DNA from: Colwellia psychrerythraea
GTDB taxonomy: Bacteria > Pseudomonadota > Gammaproteobacteria > Enterobacterales > Alteromonadaceae
Reading direction: 5' to 3'
Length of the DNA: 64,000 bases
NCBI RefSeq assembly: GCF_000764185.1
Contig: NZ_JQEC01000014.1
Location: forward strand, 1-64,000
Positions 25,002-32,967 of the stretch are shown one piece after another; within the stretch, counting starts at the first letter, position 1; each line of letters starts with the position of its first letter. The notes beneath the pieces are model-generated. The model worked only from the letters and a program-made list of their open reading frames with translations. It did not search any database and had not been told where the DNA came from. The position numbers and the translations under genes are program-made.

Positions 25002-25340
25002 TTTTATTGAATAAAACCAGTGCCCATATTCGTCCCATTCTGCCCGGCACATTTAGAAAATGCGCTAATCGAAAGATTAGCGCCTTTTTGCTTTTCATAA
25101 TCGGTAAAAAGGGTTTGTAGCGCAATACCCACGTCATAGAGTTCAAACCTTTATCTCACTGCCATATTAAGAATAACCCGCTAATTCGAAAGAATTAGCG
25201 TTTTTTTTCGTTTTGGCGTATTTCAAACTGAATAGGGTTTGTAGCGAAACACCCACAACATAGAGTTCAAATCTGGGTTCACCGCCACATTAAGATGAAC
25301 CCGCTAATTCGAAAGAGTTAACTCGTTTTTGTTACAAGGG
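25002..25340 (+). repeat. Third repeat block: module plus two tRNA-Ser 3' units
   Basis: 25002-25054 is the palindrome-headed module (TTTTATTGAATAAAACC...CGTCCCATTCTGCCC). It runs into the hairpin at 25058-25091. 25060-25123 (GCGCTAATCGAAAG... through GGTTTGTAGCGCA) matches 187-249 almost exactly. Two tRNA-Ser 3' units follow, at about 25110-25164 and 25225-25290, each with a hairpin downstream (25175-25210 and 25300-25335). The block closes the island that began at the tRNA-Ser copy 2 array. The remaining gap up to 25528 holds the attC-like segment and palindrome listed below. Confidence 0.8.
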
Positions 25341-25414
25341 GATACACGCTCTCCGTTTTTCATTTAATAAGTAGAGAAATAAAATATTTATTTCGTTATG
25401 ATATTGAAAACTAT

Positions 25415-25463
25415 TAAGTTCTTCAACGGACATAAAACAGTTGGCTTTTGTCCGTTCTTTGTT
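25415..25463 (+). other. attC-like half site upstream of the HD-SIR2 pair
   Basis: ACAGTTGGCTTTTGTCCGTT and flanks resemble the interior of the integron attC at 62440-62535 (ACAGTTGGCTGTTTTCCGTT, 18 of 20 identical), with GTTCTTCAACG against GAACTTCAAACG on the left. AACGGACA (25425-25432) pairs with TGTCCGTT (25449-25456). The right-hand half with the conserved GTTAGGY core is absent. It may be a remnant of an integron cassette junction, or a chance hairpin. Confidence 0.35.
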
Positions 25464-25498
25464 ATTTTCATACGTCAATTTTATTGACGTATGAAAAT
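25464..25498. promoter_or_regulatory. Perfect 35-bp palindrome before the HD-SIR2 operon
   Basis: Arms ATTTTCATACGTCAAT (25464-25479) and ATTGACGTATGAAAAT (25483-25498) are exact reverse complements around TTT. It ends 30 bp before the ATG at 25529, a position that suits an operator for a dimeric regulator or a 5' UTR hairpin. There is no T-run after it, so it is less likely to be a terminator. The regulator is not identified. Confidence 0.6.
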
Positions 25499-25528
25499 GT
25501 ACACTAAATATGAATTGGAATTAAATTA

Positions 25529-26227
25529 ATGGAAGTGTTTAAGACGACTGCAAAGGAAATCTATAGCAGGTTGAAAGAAAAAAGTATTCTGATGAGTGAT
25601 ATACCCCCCTTTATCTCAGATGAATTGATTTTCAATTTAGAAGATGAATTTATGCCGGAAGGCTTGAAAAACTGTAGAAAAGATTTTTGTCAAACTCTAA
25701 ACTGCCAATCTAGATGTGGCTATCATTACTGGAATGAGCATGGTCTTATTACTAAGAGTTTGATGGAGGAACTAGCTTTATGGCTTGGAGAGGACGCTGA
25801 ACTCTATGGAAAGGTTGGCTACATTCATGATATTGATTATTTGAGTTTTCCTCACGACAGAGGTAAAAAAGGTGATTTTCATCCAGTACCTTTGACAACC
25901 AAGTTAGTTGAAGAAAATATTCATCCAGAGATTGGTTTGGCAATATTAGATCATGCCCCGCATTTGAAAATAAATATCGAAAATAGAAGTATCTTATCTA
26001 GCTCATTAACAATATGTGAAGAGTTGGCCACTTTGTTGTCTATCAAAGATAATAGCGATTATTATTCACTTTTGTCAGAGGAAGCACAATCATTAGCAGA
26101 ATCTCTTGATTTTACACCAAAAAACCTAATTGATATTTCTATGGACAAAAAACCTAGAGTTGCCGCGTCTCCACAAAAATGTATCAATGAACCATTGAGC
26201 GAATTATTAGGTAAGATAGAAGAATGA
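25529..26227 (+). CDS. HD-superfamily hydrolase partnered with SIR2
   Basis: 232 aa. HD-domain metal ligands are visible: His71 in NEHGLITKSLMEEL, the HD pair in GYIHDIDYLSFPHD and a later His in FHPVPLTTKLVEE or LDHAPHL. This pattern is like the COG2316 group of small HD hydrolases. Before it, cysteines 49, 54, 59 and 63 form a cluster that may bind a metal. HD proteins cleave phosphoester bonds in nucleotides and related molecules. The stop overlaps the SIR2 start (ATGA), so translation is coupled and the products probably act together. The substrate is unknown; nucleotides or NAD-derived products are natural guesses. Confidence 0.75.
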   Translation: MEVFKTTAKEIYSRLKEKSILMSDIPPFISDELIFNLEDEFMPEGLKNCRKDFCQTLNCQSRCGYHYWNEHGLITKSLMEELALWLGEDAELYGKVGYIHDIDYLSFPHDRGKKGDFHPVPLTTKLVEENIHPEIGLAILDHAPHLKINIENRSILSSSLTICEELATLLSIKDNSDYYSLLSEEAQSLAESLDFTPKNLIDISMDKKPRVAASPQKCINEPLSELLGKIEE

Positions 26228-27645
26228 GTATTAAAAGCGAATTAATTGACGAGTTAAGAAATGCTATTGCTCATAATAAGCTCTTTATAATCACAGGTGC
26301 TGGTATTTCGACAGGAGTTACAAAGGAAGATGGTTCTAAGTTACCGACATGGGGGCAGCTAATTCAAAGTATTAGAGAGCGGGCTGAAAATGAGAAAATA
26401 GTATTTACAGATAGTGAAATAGAATTACTCGATCGACTTATACCAAGTGAATTTTTAGATGAAGTACATGGGGATGCATACATAGAAGCATCCCAAATAA
26501 TTGAAAGTAAAATTAGTCAAAAAGAAAGATTTTCTGAGTGGATACGGGAAGAAACAACAGGGAAACAGGGATATTTTGGAGACTACCACAAATTCATAGA
26601 AAAGCTTAAGCCTAGAGGTATTGCTACTTTCAATTATGATCAATGTCATGAAAATGCTTATGACGCTGTAAATACCCCTTATGAGCCTGTTTTATATAAT
26701 GAAGATATTAAACTTGTAAAACATTTAAATAGCGGCTTTAAAGATCGTACTATTATCTTAAAAGCTCATGGGTGCATATCTGAAAGCAAATCTATCGTTT
26801 TGACTAGTAGTTCTTACAATAGGCTTTTAAATGACTCCAGAGTATATAGGGCAACAATTCAACATATATTGTCAAGATTCACCATTTTAATTTTAGGTTT
26901 TTCACTACGCGATAGGGACTTCGATCAAATGCTGTCTACAATAGAGCAAGAGTTTGGTTCGAGTGTGCAAAGCCACATCGCTATTATGAAAAAAGATTGT
27001 AAGTCTGATAATCCTAATAAAGAGAAAGAGCGACAGGTCAATATTTCTAATTATGCAGTACTAGAATCTAGATATGGTTTAAAGATCCTTCCAACAGAAA
27101 CACATAACGAATCAGAAGACATTATTAAGGGGTTGTATTCTGTAGCTGGGACTTGGATTAACGATCTTTCCTTGGAGATAATTTCTAGCGATAACATGAT
27201 ACGTAAAAATTCAAGAGAAAAGATTAAAGAATTGAGTGAAATTGGCCGACGCCAATTAAGTGCACTTATTACTCAGAGCATTAAGGATGGTGATCGGGGG
27301 TTAAGTGATAGATCGGAACAGCTTTATTTATTGGGCACTCTAAGAACCAATGAACTTAGTATACTAAAAATATTTTTAGCGGAGGTAGAAAATAAGTCCA
27401 AAGTCTCTGAAGTTTCAACTACTGTTGATGCTGAAATAGAATGTATAGCGCATTCTTTGGTGGCACTTCGATATTTCTCGGTAACTAATGGTGGAATATT
27501 TAAGGATTTAGAAAGGCGATTGATTGGAAAACCTTTACTTAATAGATTAGAAAAGTTAGATGAATACCTTGATAGAACTGACAAAAATCCTAGGTTAGTC
27601 AACTATGCAAAATCCGCTTTTTCTGAAATTATTGCTAGAAGCTAA
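26224..27645 (+). CDS. SIR2-domain protein, likely NAD-consuming defence effector
   Basis: 473 aa. SIR2 motifs: IITGAGISTG near 20-28, ATFNYDQC near 138, KAHGCI (catalytic His) near 180 and LGFSLRDRDFDQML near 226. No zinc-binding cysteine quartet of deacetylase sirtuins is seen, as in defence SIR2 NADases. The last 170 residues are helical with no recognised sensor domain (RRQLSALITQSIKDGDRG). Known SIR2 systems use separate partners (ThsB, HerA, pAgo, STAND); pairing with an HD hydrolase does not match any of these. Abortive NAD depletion is inferred. Confidence 0.82.
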   Translation: MSIKSELIDELRNAIAHNKLFIITGAGISTGVTKEDGSKLPTWGQLIQSIRERAENEKIVFTDSEIELLDRLIPSEFLDEVHGDAYIEASQIIESKISQKERFSEWIREETTGKQGYFGDYHKFIEKLKPRGIATFNYDQCHENAYDAVNTPYEPVLYNEDIKLVKHLNSGFKDRTIILKAHGCISESKSIVLTSSSYNRLLNDSRVYRATIQHILSRFTILILGFSLRDRDFDQMLSTIEQEFGSSVQSHIAIMKKDCKSDNPNKEKERQVNISNYAVLESRYGLKILPTETHNESEDIIKGLYSVAGTWINDLSLEIISSDNMIRKNSREKIKELSEIGRRQLSALITQSIKDGDRGLSDRSEQLYLLGTLRTNELSILKIFLAEVENKSKVSEVSTTVDAEIECIAHSLVALRYFSVTNGGIFKDLERRLIGKPLLNRLEKLDEYLDRTDKNPRLVNYAKSAFSEIIARS

Positions 27646-27751
27646 ACTTCAATAACGAACTAGATTATAAATTTGATTTTGTTAAAATTTGGTTTGTTTT
27701 AATTGTATATCACAAAATTGATGTGACTTTGTTATTACCAAATTCACAGCT

Positions 27752-27791
27752 CTACTGTTAAAAATTGAAATAAATTAATTTTTAACAGTAG
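27752..27791. terminator. Hairpin after the HD-SIR2 operon
   Basis: Exact 15-bp arms CTACTGTTAAAAATT and AATTTTTAACAGTAG around a 10-nt loop. It lies between the SIR2 stop and the convergent gene ending at 27876, so it could stop transcription from both sides. AT-rich arms and no long T-run make it a modest terminator. Confidence 0.5.
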
Positions 27792-27875
27792 AAATAATTT
27801 TCTACTTTCTTTAAAGCAAATACTTTTATTTAACGGGCTTTACTAGATATCTAATAAATTTGAAATATAGCCAAG

Positions 27876-28532
27876 CTAATATTGTATTTTATTTGCCTTT
27901 TTCAGTAATACAGACAGTGCTCTGTACCACAAGCGTACAACGGCCATAATAAAAATTAAGGCAGTCCAAGGTTGCCATCCTGGAAAGTATGTAATTTGTC
28001 CATCAAACCTATATTTATTTCCATCATTAAAAATTTCTGAAAACTTAGAAAATTTTGTGAGGGATTCAGTAGTACCTGCAGACCACCTAGTTGTACATTT
28101 GTTGTCCGTGCATGACTCTTTAAGATAAATAGTTCCTTTTAATGATTTTTGGTAACAATGTCCGAGTGAGAAGAGGGGAACGATAAAAATTAACAGTGCA
28201 GTCATTATTCTTGCTTTTTTCATTAATGAGTTATCCGATGGGAGATGCAATTCATACAATGAAGGAATTCGTAATAACCGCTTTTTATGATAATTTAAAT
28301 TTAGAATGTGAAAGGTGTAAGCGTAAAAAAATGCACATAAGGGAATCAATACGAGCTGCCCGTATACTGAAGCAGCATAAGGACTCGTTTTTTTACTTAG
28401 GCTTGTGAGCGTTCCATAATGTGAACCCTGCACATACAAATAAAAACCTACAGCAATTGTCAGTGTAGTTATGCCTATTATTTTCCACGCTTTATTAGCT
28501 TTTACTATTGGATCATCGTTTGTATCCATCAT
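27876..28532 (-). CDS. Membrane protein of unknown function
   Basis: 218 aa with about four TM segments: KIIGITTLTIAVGFYLYV, VYGQLVLIPLCAFFYAYTF, RIMTALLIFIVPLFSLGHCY and PWTALIFIMAVVRLWYRAL. The loop between TM3 and TM4 contains two cysteines (ESCTDNKC) and could be periplasmic. No family recognised. It overlaps the preceding gene (28529-29062) by 4 bp, so the two are coupled and probably function together at the envelope. Confidence 0.6.
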   Translation of the reverse strand: MMDTNDDPIVKANKAWKIIGITTLTIAVGFYLYVQGSHYGTLTSLSKKTSPYAASVYGQLVLIPLCAFFYAYTFHILNLNYHKKRLLRIPSLYELHLPSDNSLMKKARIMTALLIFIVPLFSLGHCYQKSLKGTIYLKESCTDNKCTTRWSAGTTESLTKFSKFSEIFNDGNKYRFDGQITYFPGWQPWTALIFIMAVVRLWYRALSVLLKKANKIQY

Positions 28533-29062
28533 ATACCTGCTTGTTTGAAAACTTTATTTATATTCGATTCTAAATCTAACTCCCACTTATGTTTTTCATC
28601 TTTAATTAGGGACTCTAGCACTGGTTTTATTTGAAGTCTTAGCCCATCGCATACTAAATAAGTTGGTGGGATATCGATCGAAATATTAACATTAGTTTCA
28701 TATTTATCAGACGTTACTTTAGGTGTTACTTTTATAACTGCTTTTGTAGTAAATGTACTATTACAACTAATCGTTATTTTTGTACCCAAAATGTCTTTCT
28801 TTATCTTACCTTTAATATCCGCATTGATAGGGAGTGAGAGGTTAAAATAGCTAGTGTTACTTGTAAGAATAGGCCTACCTAACCGATTTATTTTTATACT
28901 GTATGTCCCCATTTCCCATTTTTTGTCAGTTTGCTCGTGTAATAGGTATGGTAAATTTTTTTCAATAATCATTTCAGCAATATTTTCAATAATATTATCT
29001 GCTGAGTAGCAATTGCTTATGAAACTAATAGAGGTTAAAAAAATATAGGTTATTGTTTTCAT
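28529..29062 (-). CDS. Exported protein of unknown function
   Basis: 177 aa with a signal peptide (MKTITYIFLTSISFISNCYS). The mature part is beta-rich with alternating hydrophobic residues (TKITISCNSTFTTKAVIKVT, NVNISIDIPPTYLVCDGLRL) and two cysteines, as in small periplasmic lipid- or ligand-binding proteins, but no family is identified. It is translationally coupled to the membrane protein downstream. Confidence 0.6.
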   Translation of the reverse strand: MKTITYIFLTSISFISNCYSADNIIENIAEMIIEKNLPYLLHEQTDKKWEMGTYSIKINRLGRPILTSNTSYFNLSLPINADIKGKIKKDILGTKITISCNSTFTTKAVIKVTPKVTSDKYETNVNISIDIPPTYLVCDGLRLQIKPVLESLIKDEKHKWELDLESNINKVFKQAGI

Positions 29063-29186
29063 TTTTTTGTCATAAATTGTTGATGTTGAATGTTAGGTGT
29101 AAATTTCAGGTAAAGCACAGTTAAGAGAATAGCTTAGTGAATCGGGTAATAAGAGTAAATACCTTTTATAATATATCCTTCATAGC

Positions 29187-29279
29187 ATTTTATTGAATAA
29201 AGCCTGTGCCGATACTCGCCCCATTCTGCTCGCCATATTAGAATAACCCGCTAATTCGACAGAGTTAGCGGGTTTTTTA
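29187..29279 (+). repeat. Modular repeat plus terminator hairpin
   Basis: The module (ATTTATTGAATAAAGCC...GCTCGCCATATT, 29187-29243) is joined to a strong hairpin AACCCGCTAATTC / GAGTTAGCGGGTT with a T-run on the plus strand (29245-29279). Both flanking genes are on the minus strand, where the T-run is missing, so it was not placed here as their terminator. Confidence 0.65.
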
Positions 29280-29294
29280 ATCTTCTGTTTGAGC

Positions 29295-31217
29295 TTATTT
29301 AAGCTCATTGGCTTTTCGGTATTTACCTTGATAGTCAAACAGTCTGTCTTTAATACGCCAGTAGTATTTTTGTTTTCTGGCGATGACAAAATCTGGGCAC
29401 GGTAATAGGTCAGCTAGCTTTAATGCTTGTTCTAGGTTAGTCACTTCAAACGACTCAGTTGAACCCAGTTGAACACTGATTTTAGCGCTAAGACGTTTAG
29501 AAAATATATCGTTGAACGCTTTAACCTGATTAGGCCTAGCAAAATCAAAAGACTCATTAAGCTCAGTGCCTTCCTCATCATGGTAAGTGATTTTTAACTT
29601 ATCAGCTCCCTTATCACTGAGCTTGCCATTAACTCTGGTTAAATTAAGACCTGCACAGCGAATAATTTTTGAATCTTTAAGTTGTAGTGCTTTTTTTAAC
29701 ATATCATCGGGATCAACTAAGACCTCAAAGCACTGTAAACACGTTCGAGCCGCAATATCATTTTCACCACCACAGTGAGGGCACTCTTTGAAAACAAAAC
29801 GATAGTCACATTGACTCTCTGTAGCTTGCTCTTCATTTGGAGTATCGACGAGGCCTTGGCATCGTCTGCCGTAGTGCTCAACTAAATAACCGTCATCATC
29901 ACATATACCCCAAAATATATTGGGAAATTCACAACTTGGGCAAACAACTTGCACCGGCTGACTTTTACTATTCGGCTTTTTCTCACCGACTTCGGGATGG
30001 TAAAGATCAAAATTATTACCCGTATAGTCAATCACCAAGCAATCTTTTTTGTTATCACTTAAACGCAGACCACGCCCGATGATTTGCTGATAGAGACTAA
30101 CCGATTGTGTTGGACGTAATATCGCAATCATATCGACATGGGGCGCATCAAAGCCAGTGGTTAATACTGAAACATTAACCAGGTATTTTATGTCTTTACG
30201 TTTGAATGCCTTAATTAACTTATCGCGCTCAGTGTTGTCGGTAGCGCCGGTAATTAACGCACTCATACTGGCGGGTAAATAACTAAAGACTTCCTTTGCA
30301 TGCTCAACTGTAGCGGCAAAAACCATAATACCTTGTCGTTTATGGCCTAACTCAATGACCTGTTCAATAATGCTTTGAGTCACCCTTGGGTTTTTATTTA
30401 ATAGATGATTAATATCCGTAGGACTATATTCGCCAGAAGCGTTTGTCCGCAGGCTACTAAAATCATAATGTTCTATGGTGGCATCGACTAAATTGGGCTC
30501 GGTTAAGTATTTGCGTTTAATTAAATAGCCTAGCGGTAGTTCATAAATACAGTGCTCAAAAGGCCGCTTTTCTTCACTTCGCATGAAACCACGATAATGC
30601 TTTTTATAAATCCAGCCCATACCTAAACGATAAGGGGTTGCGGTTAAACCCAATAATTTTACCTCGGGATTAACTTGCATCAATTTTTCAATGATTTGTT
30701 GATACTGATTACTATTGGACGGCTTGTTTGCGCTTTCTTGTGCCTGCTCTTTTACTTCGCCATTTGACGCGTCTTTAGCTTCGTTTTTGGCTACAGATTC
30801 AGCTTTATCTTTAGACATTTCTTTAGAAAAACCAGCGTTGGCCAAATTAACTCGATGACATTCATCGATAATAATTAAGGAGTAGGGCTCATTAAAGTCA
30901 TCTAGATTGCGGGCTGCCGATTGTATGCTGGCGAACGTGACTTGGTGTTGAGTTTCTCTAAGTTTTAATCCCGCAGAATAAATACCGGCAGTAACACCAT
31001 AGCTTTCATATTTTTGATGATTTTGCTCAACCAACTCTTTCACGTGAGTTAGCACAAGTATCTTTCGTTTTGCTAAGCGAGCAAGTTCGGCAATTACCAG
31101 GCTTTTACCTGAGCCTGTAGGTAAAACAATCACCGCAGATTCGTTGGTTTTTCGAAAGTGTTTGAGCACCGCAGAAACGGCATCTTGTTGATAATCTCTA
31201 AGTTGAAAAGCTGCCAC
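29295..31217 (-). CDS. radD: RadD (YejH)-family DNA helicase
   Basis: 640 aa SF2 helicase. Q-motif region FQLRDYQQDAV, motif I LPTGSGKS at 32-39, II IIIDECHR near 117, III GLTATPYR, IV-VI region VLTTGFDAPHVD and QIIGRGLRLS. The C-terminus has a zinc-binding cluster (CPSC, CPHC, CLQC), as in RadD. RadD of E. coli (586 aa) aids double-strand break repair with SSB and RecA. About 40 extra residues of low complexity, rich in Lys/Glu/Ala (KDKAESVAKNEAKDASNGEV), sit between motifs II and III. A chromosomal repair role is more likely than phage defence, though it abuts accessory DNA. Confidence 0.88.
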   Translation of the reverse strand: MAAFQLRDYQQDAVSAVLKHFRKTNESAVIVLPTGSGKSLVIAELARLAKRKILVLTHVKELVEQNHQKYESYGVTAGIYSAGLKLRETQHQVTFASIQSAARNLDDFNEPYSLIIIDECHRVNLANAGFSKEMSKDKAESVAKNEAKDASNGEVKEQAQESANKPSNSNQYQQIIEKLMQVNPEVKLLGLTATPYRLGMGWIYKKHYRGFMRSEEKRPFEHCIYELPLGYLIKRKYLTEPNLVDATIEHYDFSSLRTNASGEYSPTDINHLLNKNPRVTQSIIEQVIELGHKRQGIMVFAATVEHAKEVFSYLPASMSALITGATDNTERDKLIKAFKRKDIKYLVNVSVLTTGFDAPHVDMIAILRPTQSVSLYQQIIGRGLRLSDNKKDCLVIDYTGNNFDLYHPEVGEKKPNSKSQPVQVVCPSCEFPNIFWGICDDDGYLVEHYGRRCQGLVDTPNEEQATESQCDYRFVFKECPHCGGENDIAARTCLQCFEVLVDPDDMLKKALQLKDSKIIRCAGLNLTRVNGKLSDKGADKLKITYHDEEGTELNESFDFARPNQVKAFNDIFSKRLSAKISVQLGSTESFEVTNLEQALKLADLLPCPDFVIARKQKYYWRIKDRLFDYQGKYRKANELK

Positions 31218-31425
31218 GCAGTGCTGTTGCCTTATGGGTTTGAAAAACCGTTATGATAGCAAACCTAGCTTGATATAGTATCAAATGATAAAAAGCTTTT
31301 CTCTAATGATGCCTGTTGGTTTCAACAACTGAATTTAGTTAAATAAAGCCAATGGTTAATGTTTTATTTTATTTGTACTTTTTAATAAACTTAGATAGTG
31401 TTCTTTAAAAATCACTTTGAAGGTG

Positions 31426-31478
31426 GTTTTATTGAATAACACCTGTGGCCATATTCGTCCCATTTTGCCTGCCACATT
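31426..31478 (+). repeat. Modular repeat copy without its hairpin
   Basis: TTTTATTGAATAACACCTGT...CCATTTTGCCTGCCACATT matches the module at 25002-25054. The usual hairpin is replaced by unrelated sequence (CGTGAGCGACTCGC). The rest of the gap 31218-31727 shows nothing else recognisable. Confidence 0.6.
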
Positions 31479-31727
31479 CGTGAGCGACTCGCTAAACACA
31501 CCTAACCCAGTTTTACATGCCAAGGTACATAGCTTTATCGTATTTTCATCGACATCGCCACTTAGCTGGGGTAGTCGAATCCATTAAACCATGTCAATAT
31601 ACATTCATTTTCAGAATACAGATTTACCGCAACTTCTAAAGCCGTTATTTGGGAAGTCATGGAAATGTATTTCATTACATTGTTGGCCAATAAATCTTAA
31701 CAAATGATTTAAAAATATAAGGGTAAA

Positions 31728-32492
31728 ATGAATAATAATTTTAAGAGCGTTAGTGTATGCATGTTTTTCATATTTTGTACTATTACAGCTCTATCCGGCT
31801 GTAAACAACGATCAGAACCAGAGTACTCTAAAACTATAACTAGCTGTATAGAAAGCGCAAGAAAGAAAAACTTAACTACTGGTACAGGCATTCAATTCAC
31901 TGAAAATCACTTTAAAACATGCATAGATAAACAATTAGTAGGTAAAGATATTAGTGACACCTTGTTTAAAACTAAGGAGCTAAAAGCTTTTTTAGCCAAT
32001 TCGAGTGAAAAACCTATATTTTTACAAGTTTTCTCACCGCTAGATGACCAATGCAGAAGAGAATTAAAGTATTTAAATAAAGTTGTAGAACAATATAAGG
32101 ACGTAGTGCAATTTATTATTTTAGTTGAAATGCTCCCAGAACATAGTTTAATTGGAAGTAAAATGTCGACGAAGAAATGGACAGAAGAACTTGAATACCC
32201 ATCATTTAACAGTAACATCAAAACATTATACTTTAATAAAGAAAGTCGTAACTATAGTGAAGAACGTTACGGAGCATTGATATCCGGAGTACGAAGCGTA
32301 GGTTATCCTACAACCTACTTTATATCTAAAGATAAATCATTGTTTGCATTAACTACCGCCGATGATCTAGTCTTAGAGTCCAATAAAATCCTTATGAATG
32401 ACATGGGATTAAGTAATACAGCTTTGAGTAAAAAAAGCTTTTATAATCGTGTTCCCAAGCTGATTGAAAGTTTTGTTGAAGCGAACAAATAA
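31728..32492 (+). CDS. Thioredoxin-fold lipoprotein without a CxxC active site
   Basis: 254 aa. A lipoprotein signal peptide ends at LSGC. From about residue 90 a thioredoxin-like fold appears: KPIFLQVFSPLDDQCRRELK, where CxxC would be expected but only one Cys remains, and VGYPTTYFISKD with the cis-proline. The protein is probably anchored in the envelope and may bind or chaperone rather than exchange disulfides, or use a single Cys like a peroxiredoxin. The first 80 residues are unassigned. It stands alone between repeat modules. Confidence 0.6.
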   Translation: MNNNFKSVSVCMFFIFCTITALSGCKQRSEPEYSKTITSCIESARKKNLTTGTGIQFTENHFKTCIDKQLVGKDISDTLFKTKELKAFLANSSEKPIFLQVFSPLDDQCRRELKYLNKVVEQYKDVVQFIILVEMLPEHSLIGSKMSTKKWTEELEYPSFNSNIKTLYFNKESRNYSEERYGALISGVRSVGYPTTYFISKDKSLFALTTADDLVLESNKILMNDMGLSNTALSKKSFYNRVPKLIESFVEANK

Positions 32493-32528
32493 GTAAGTTT
32501 GTTACAGCTAGTTTATTATTATAATAAA

Positions 32529-32690
32529 CTAGCTGCTAAGCATAAATTCATTAAAAACAATAATAGCTTTACGCGCATAAAAATACTTAACGTTTAATTG
32601 TTGTTGCTCACAGAACTTTGACACTGAAAGACCACAGCTGACTTGCTGCTCTACTAGGTTTCTCCACTCATCGGAAGTTTTACGACTCAT
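32529..32690 (-). pseudogene. Truncated IS66-family TnpA
   Basis: A 53-codon minus-strand frame starting ATG at 32690 reads MSRKTSDEWRNLVEQQ, GLSVSKFCEQQQLNVKYFYA, the N-terminal helix-turn-helix of the small IS66 TnpA protein (usually about 100-120 aa). It then stops after RKAIIVFNEFMLSS. A GGAG-type Shine-Dalgarno precedes the start. No TnpB or TnpC is present, so it is a remnant. Confidence 0.6.
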
Positions 32691-32781
32691 AGGTTGCTCC
32701 TTTATTATGTTGGAGCAAGTCTAGAAGGAATGCACATATAAGGATATGTGCGCTTGGCGAGACGTTCACATTACATTGATG

Positions 32782-32869
32782 ATTTTATTAAATAAAACCA
32801 GTGCCTATACTCGTTCCATATTCCCACCACATTCTAAAAAACCGCTAATCGAAAGATTAGTGTTTTTTT
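32782..32869 (+). repeat. Modular repeat plus hairpin
   Basis: TTTTATTAAATAAAACC...CCCACCACATTCTAA followed by the hairpin ACCGCTAATC-GAAA-GATTAG and a T-run. It lies in the gap 32493-32967, which otherwise holds only the IS66 remnant. Confidence 0.65.
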
Positions 32870-32967
32870 CGTTTTGAATTTGATGCTTTCAATGGTTACG
32901 GGAATAAGAAGTGTTATATAATATTCGGCATATGCACTCATCATTGATTATTTAACGCGGACTTCAC

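Noticed and set aside
26455-26649. Minus-strand frames inside the SIR2 gene (also 27324-27602)
   Set aside because: Antisense shadows of a well-supported gene without start signals.
28196-28408. Plus-strand 70-codon frame inside the membrane protein gene
   Set aside because: Antisense to a frame with clear TM helices and a coupled upstream gene.
29837-30082. Plus-strand frames inside radD (also 29587-29778)
   Set aside because: Antisense to conserved helicase and zinc-cluster sequence.
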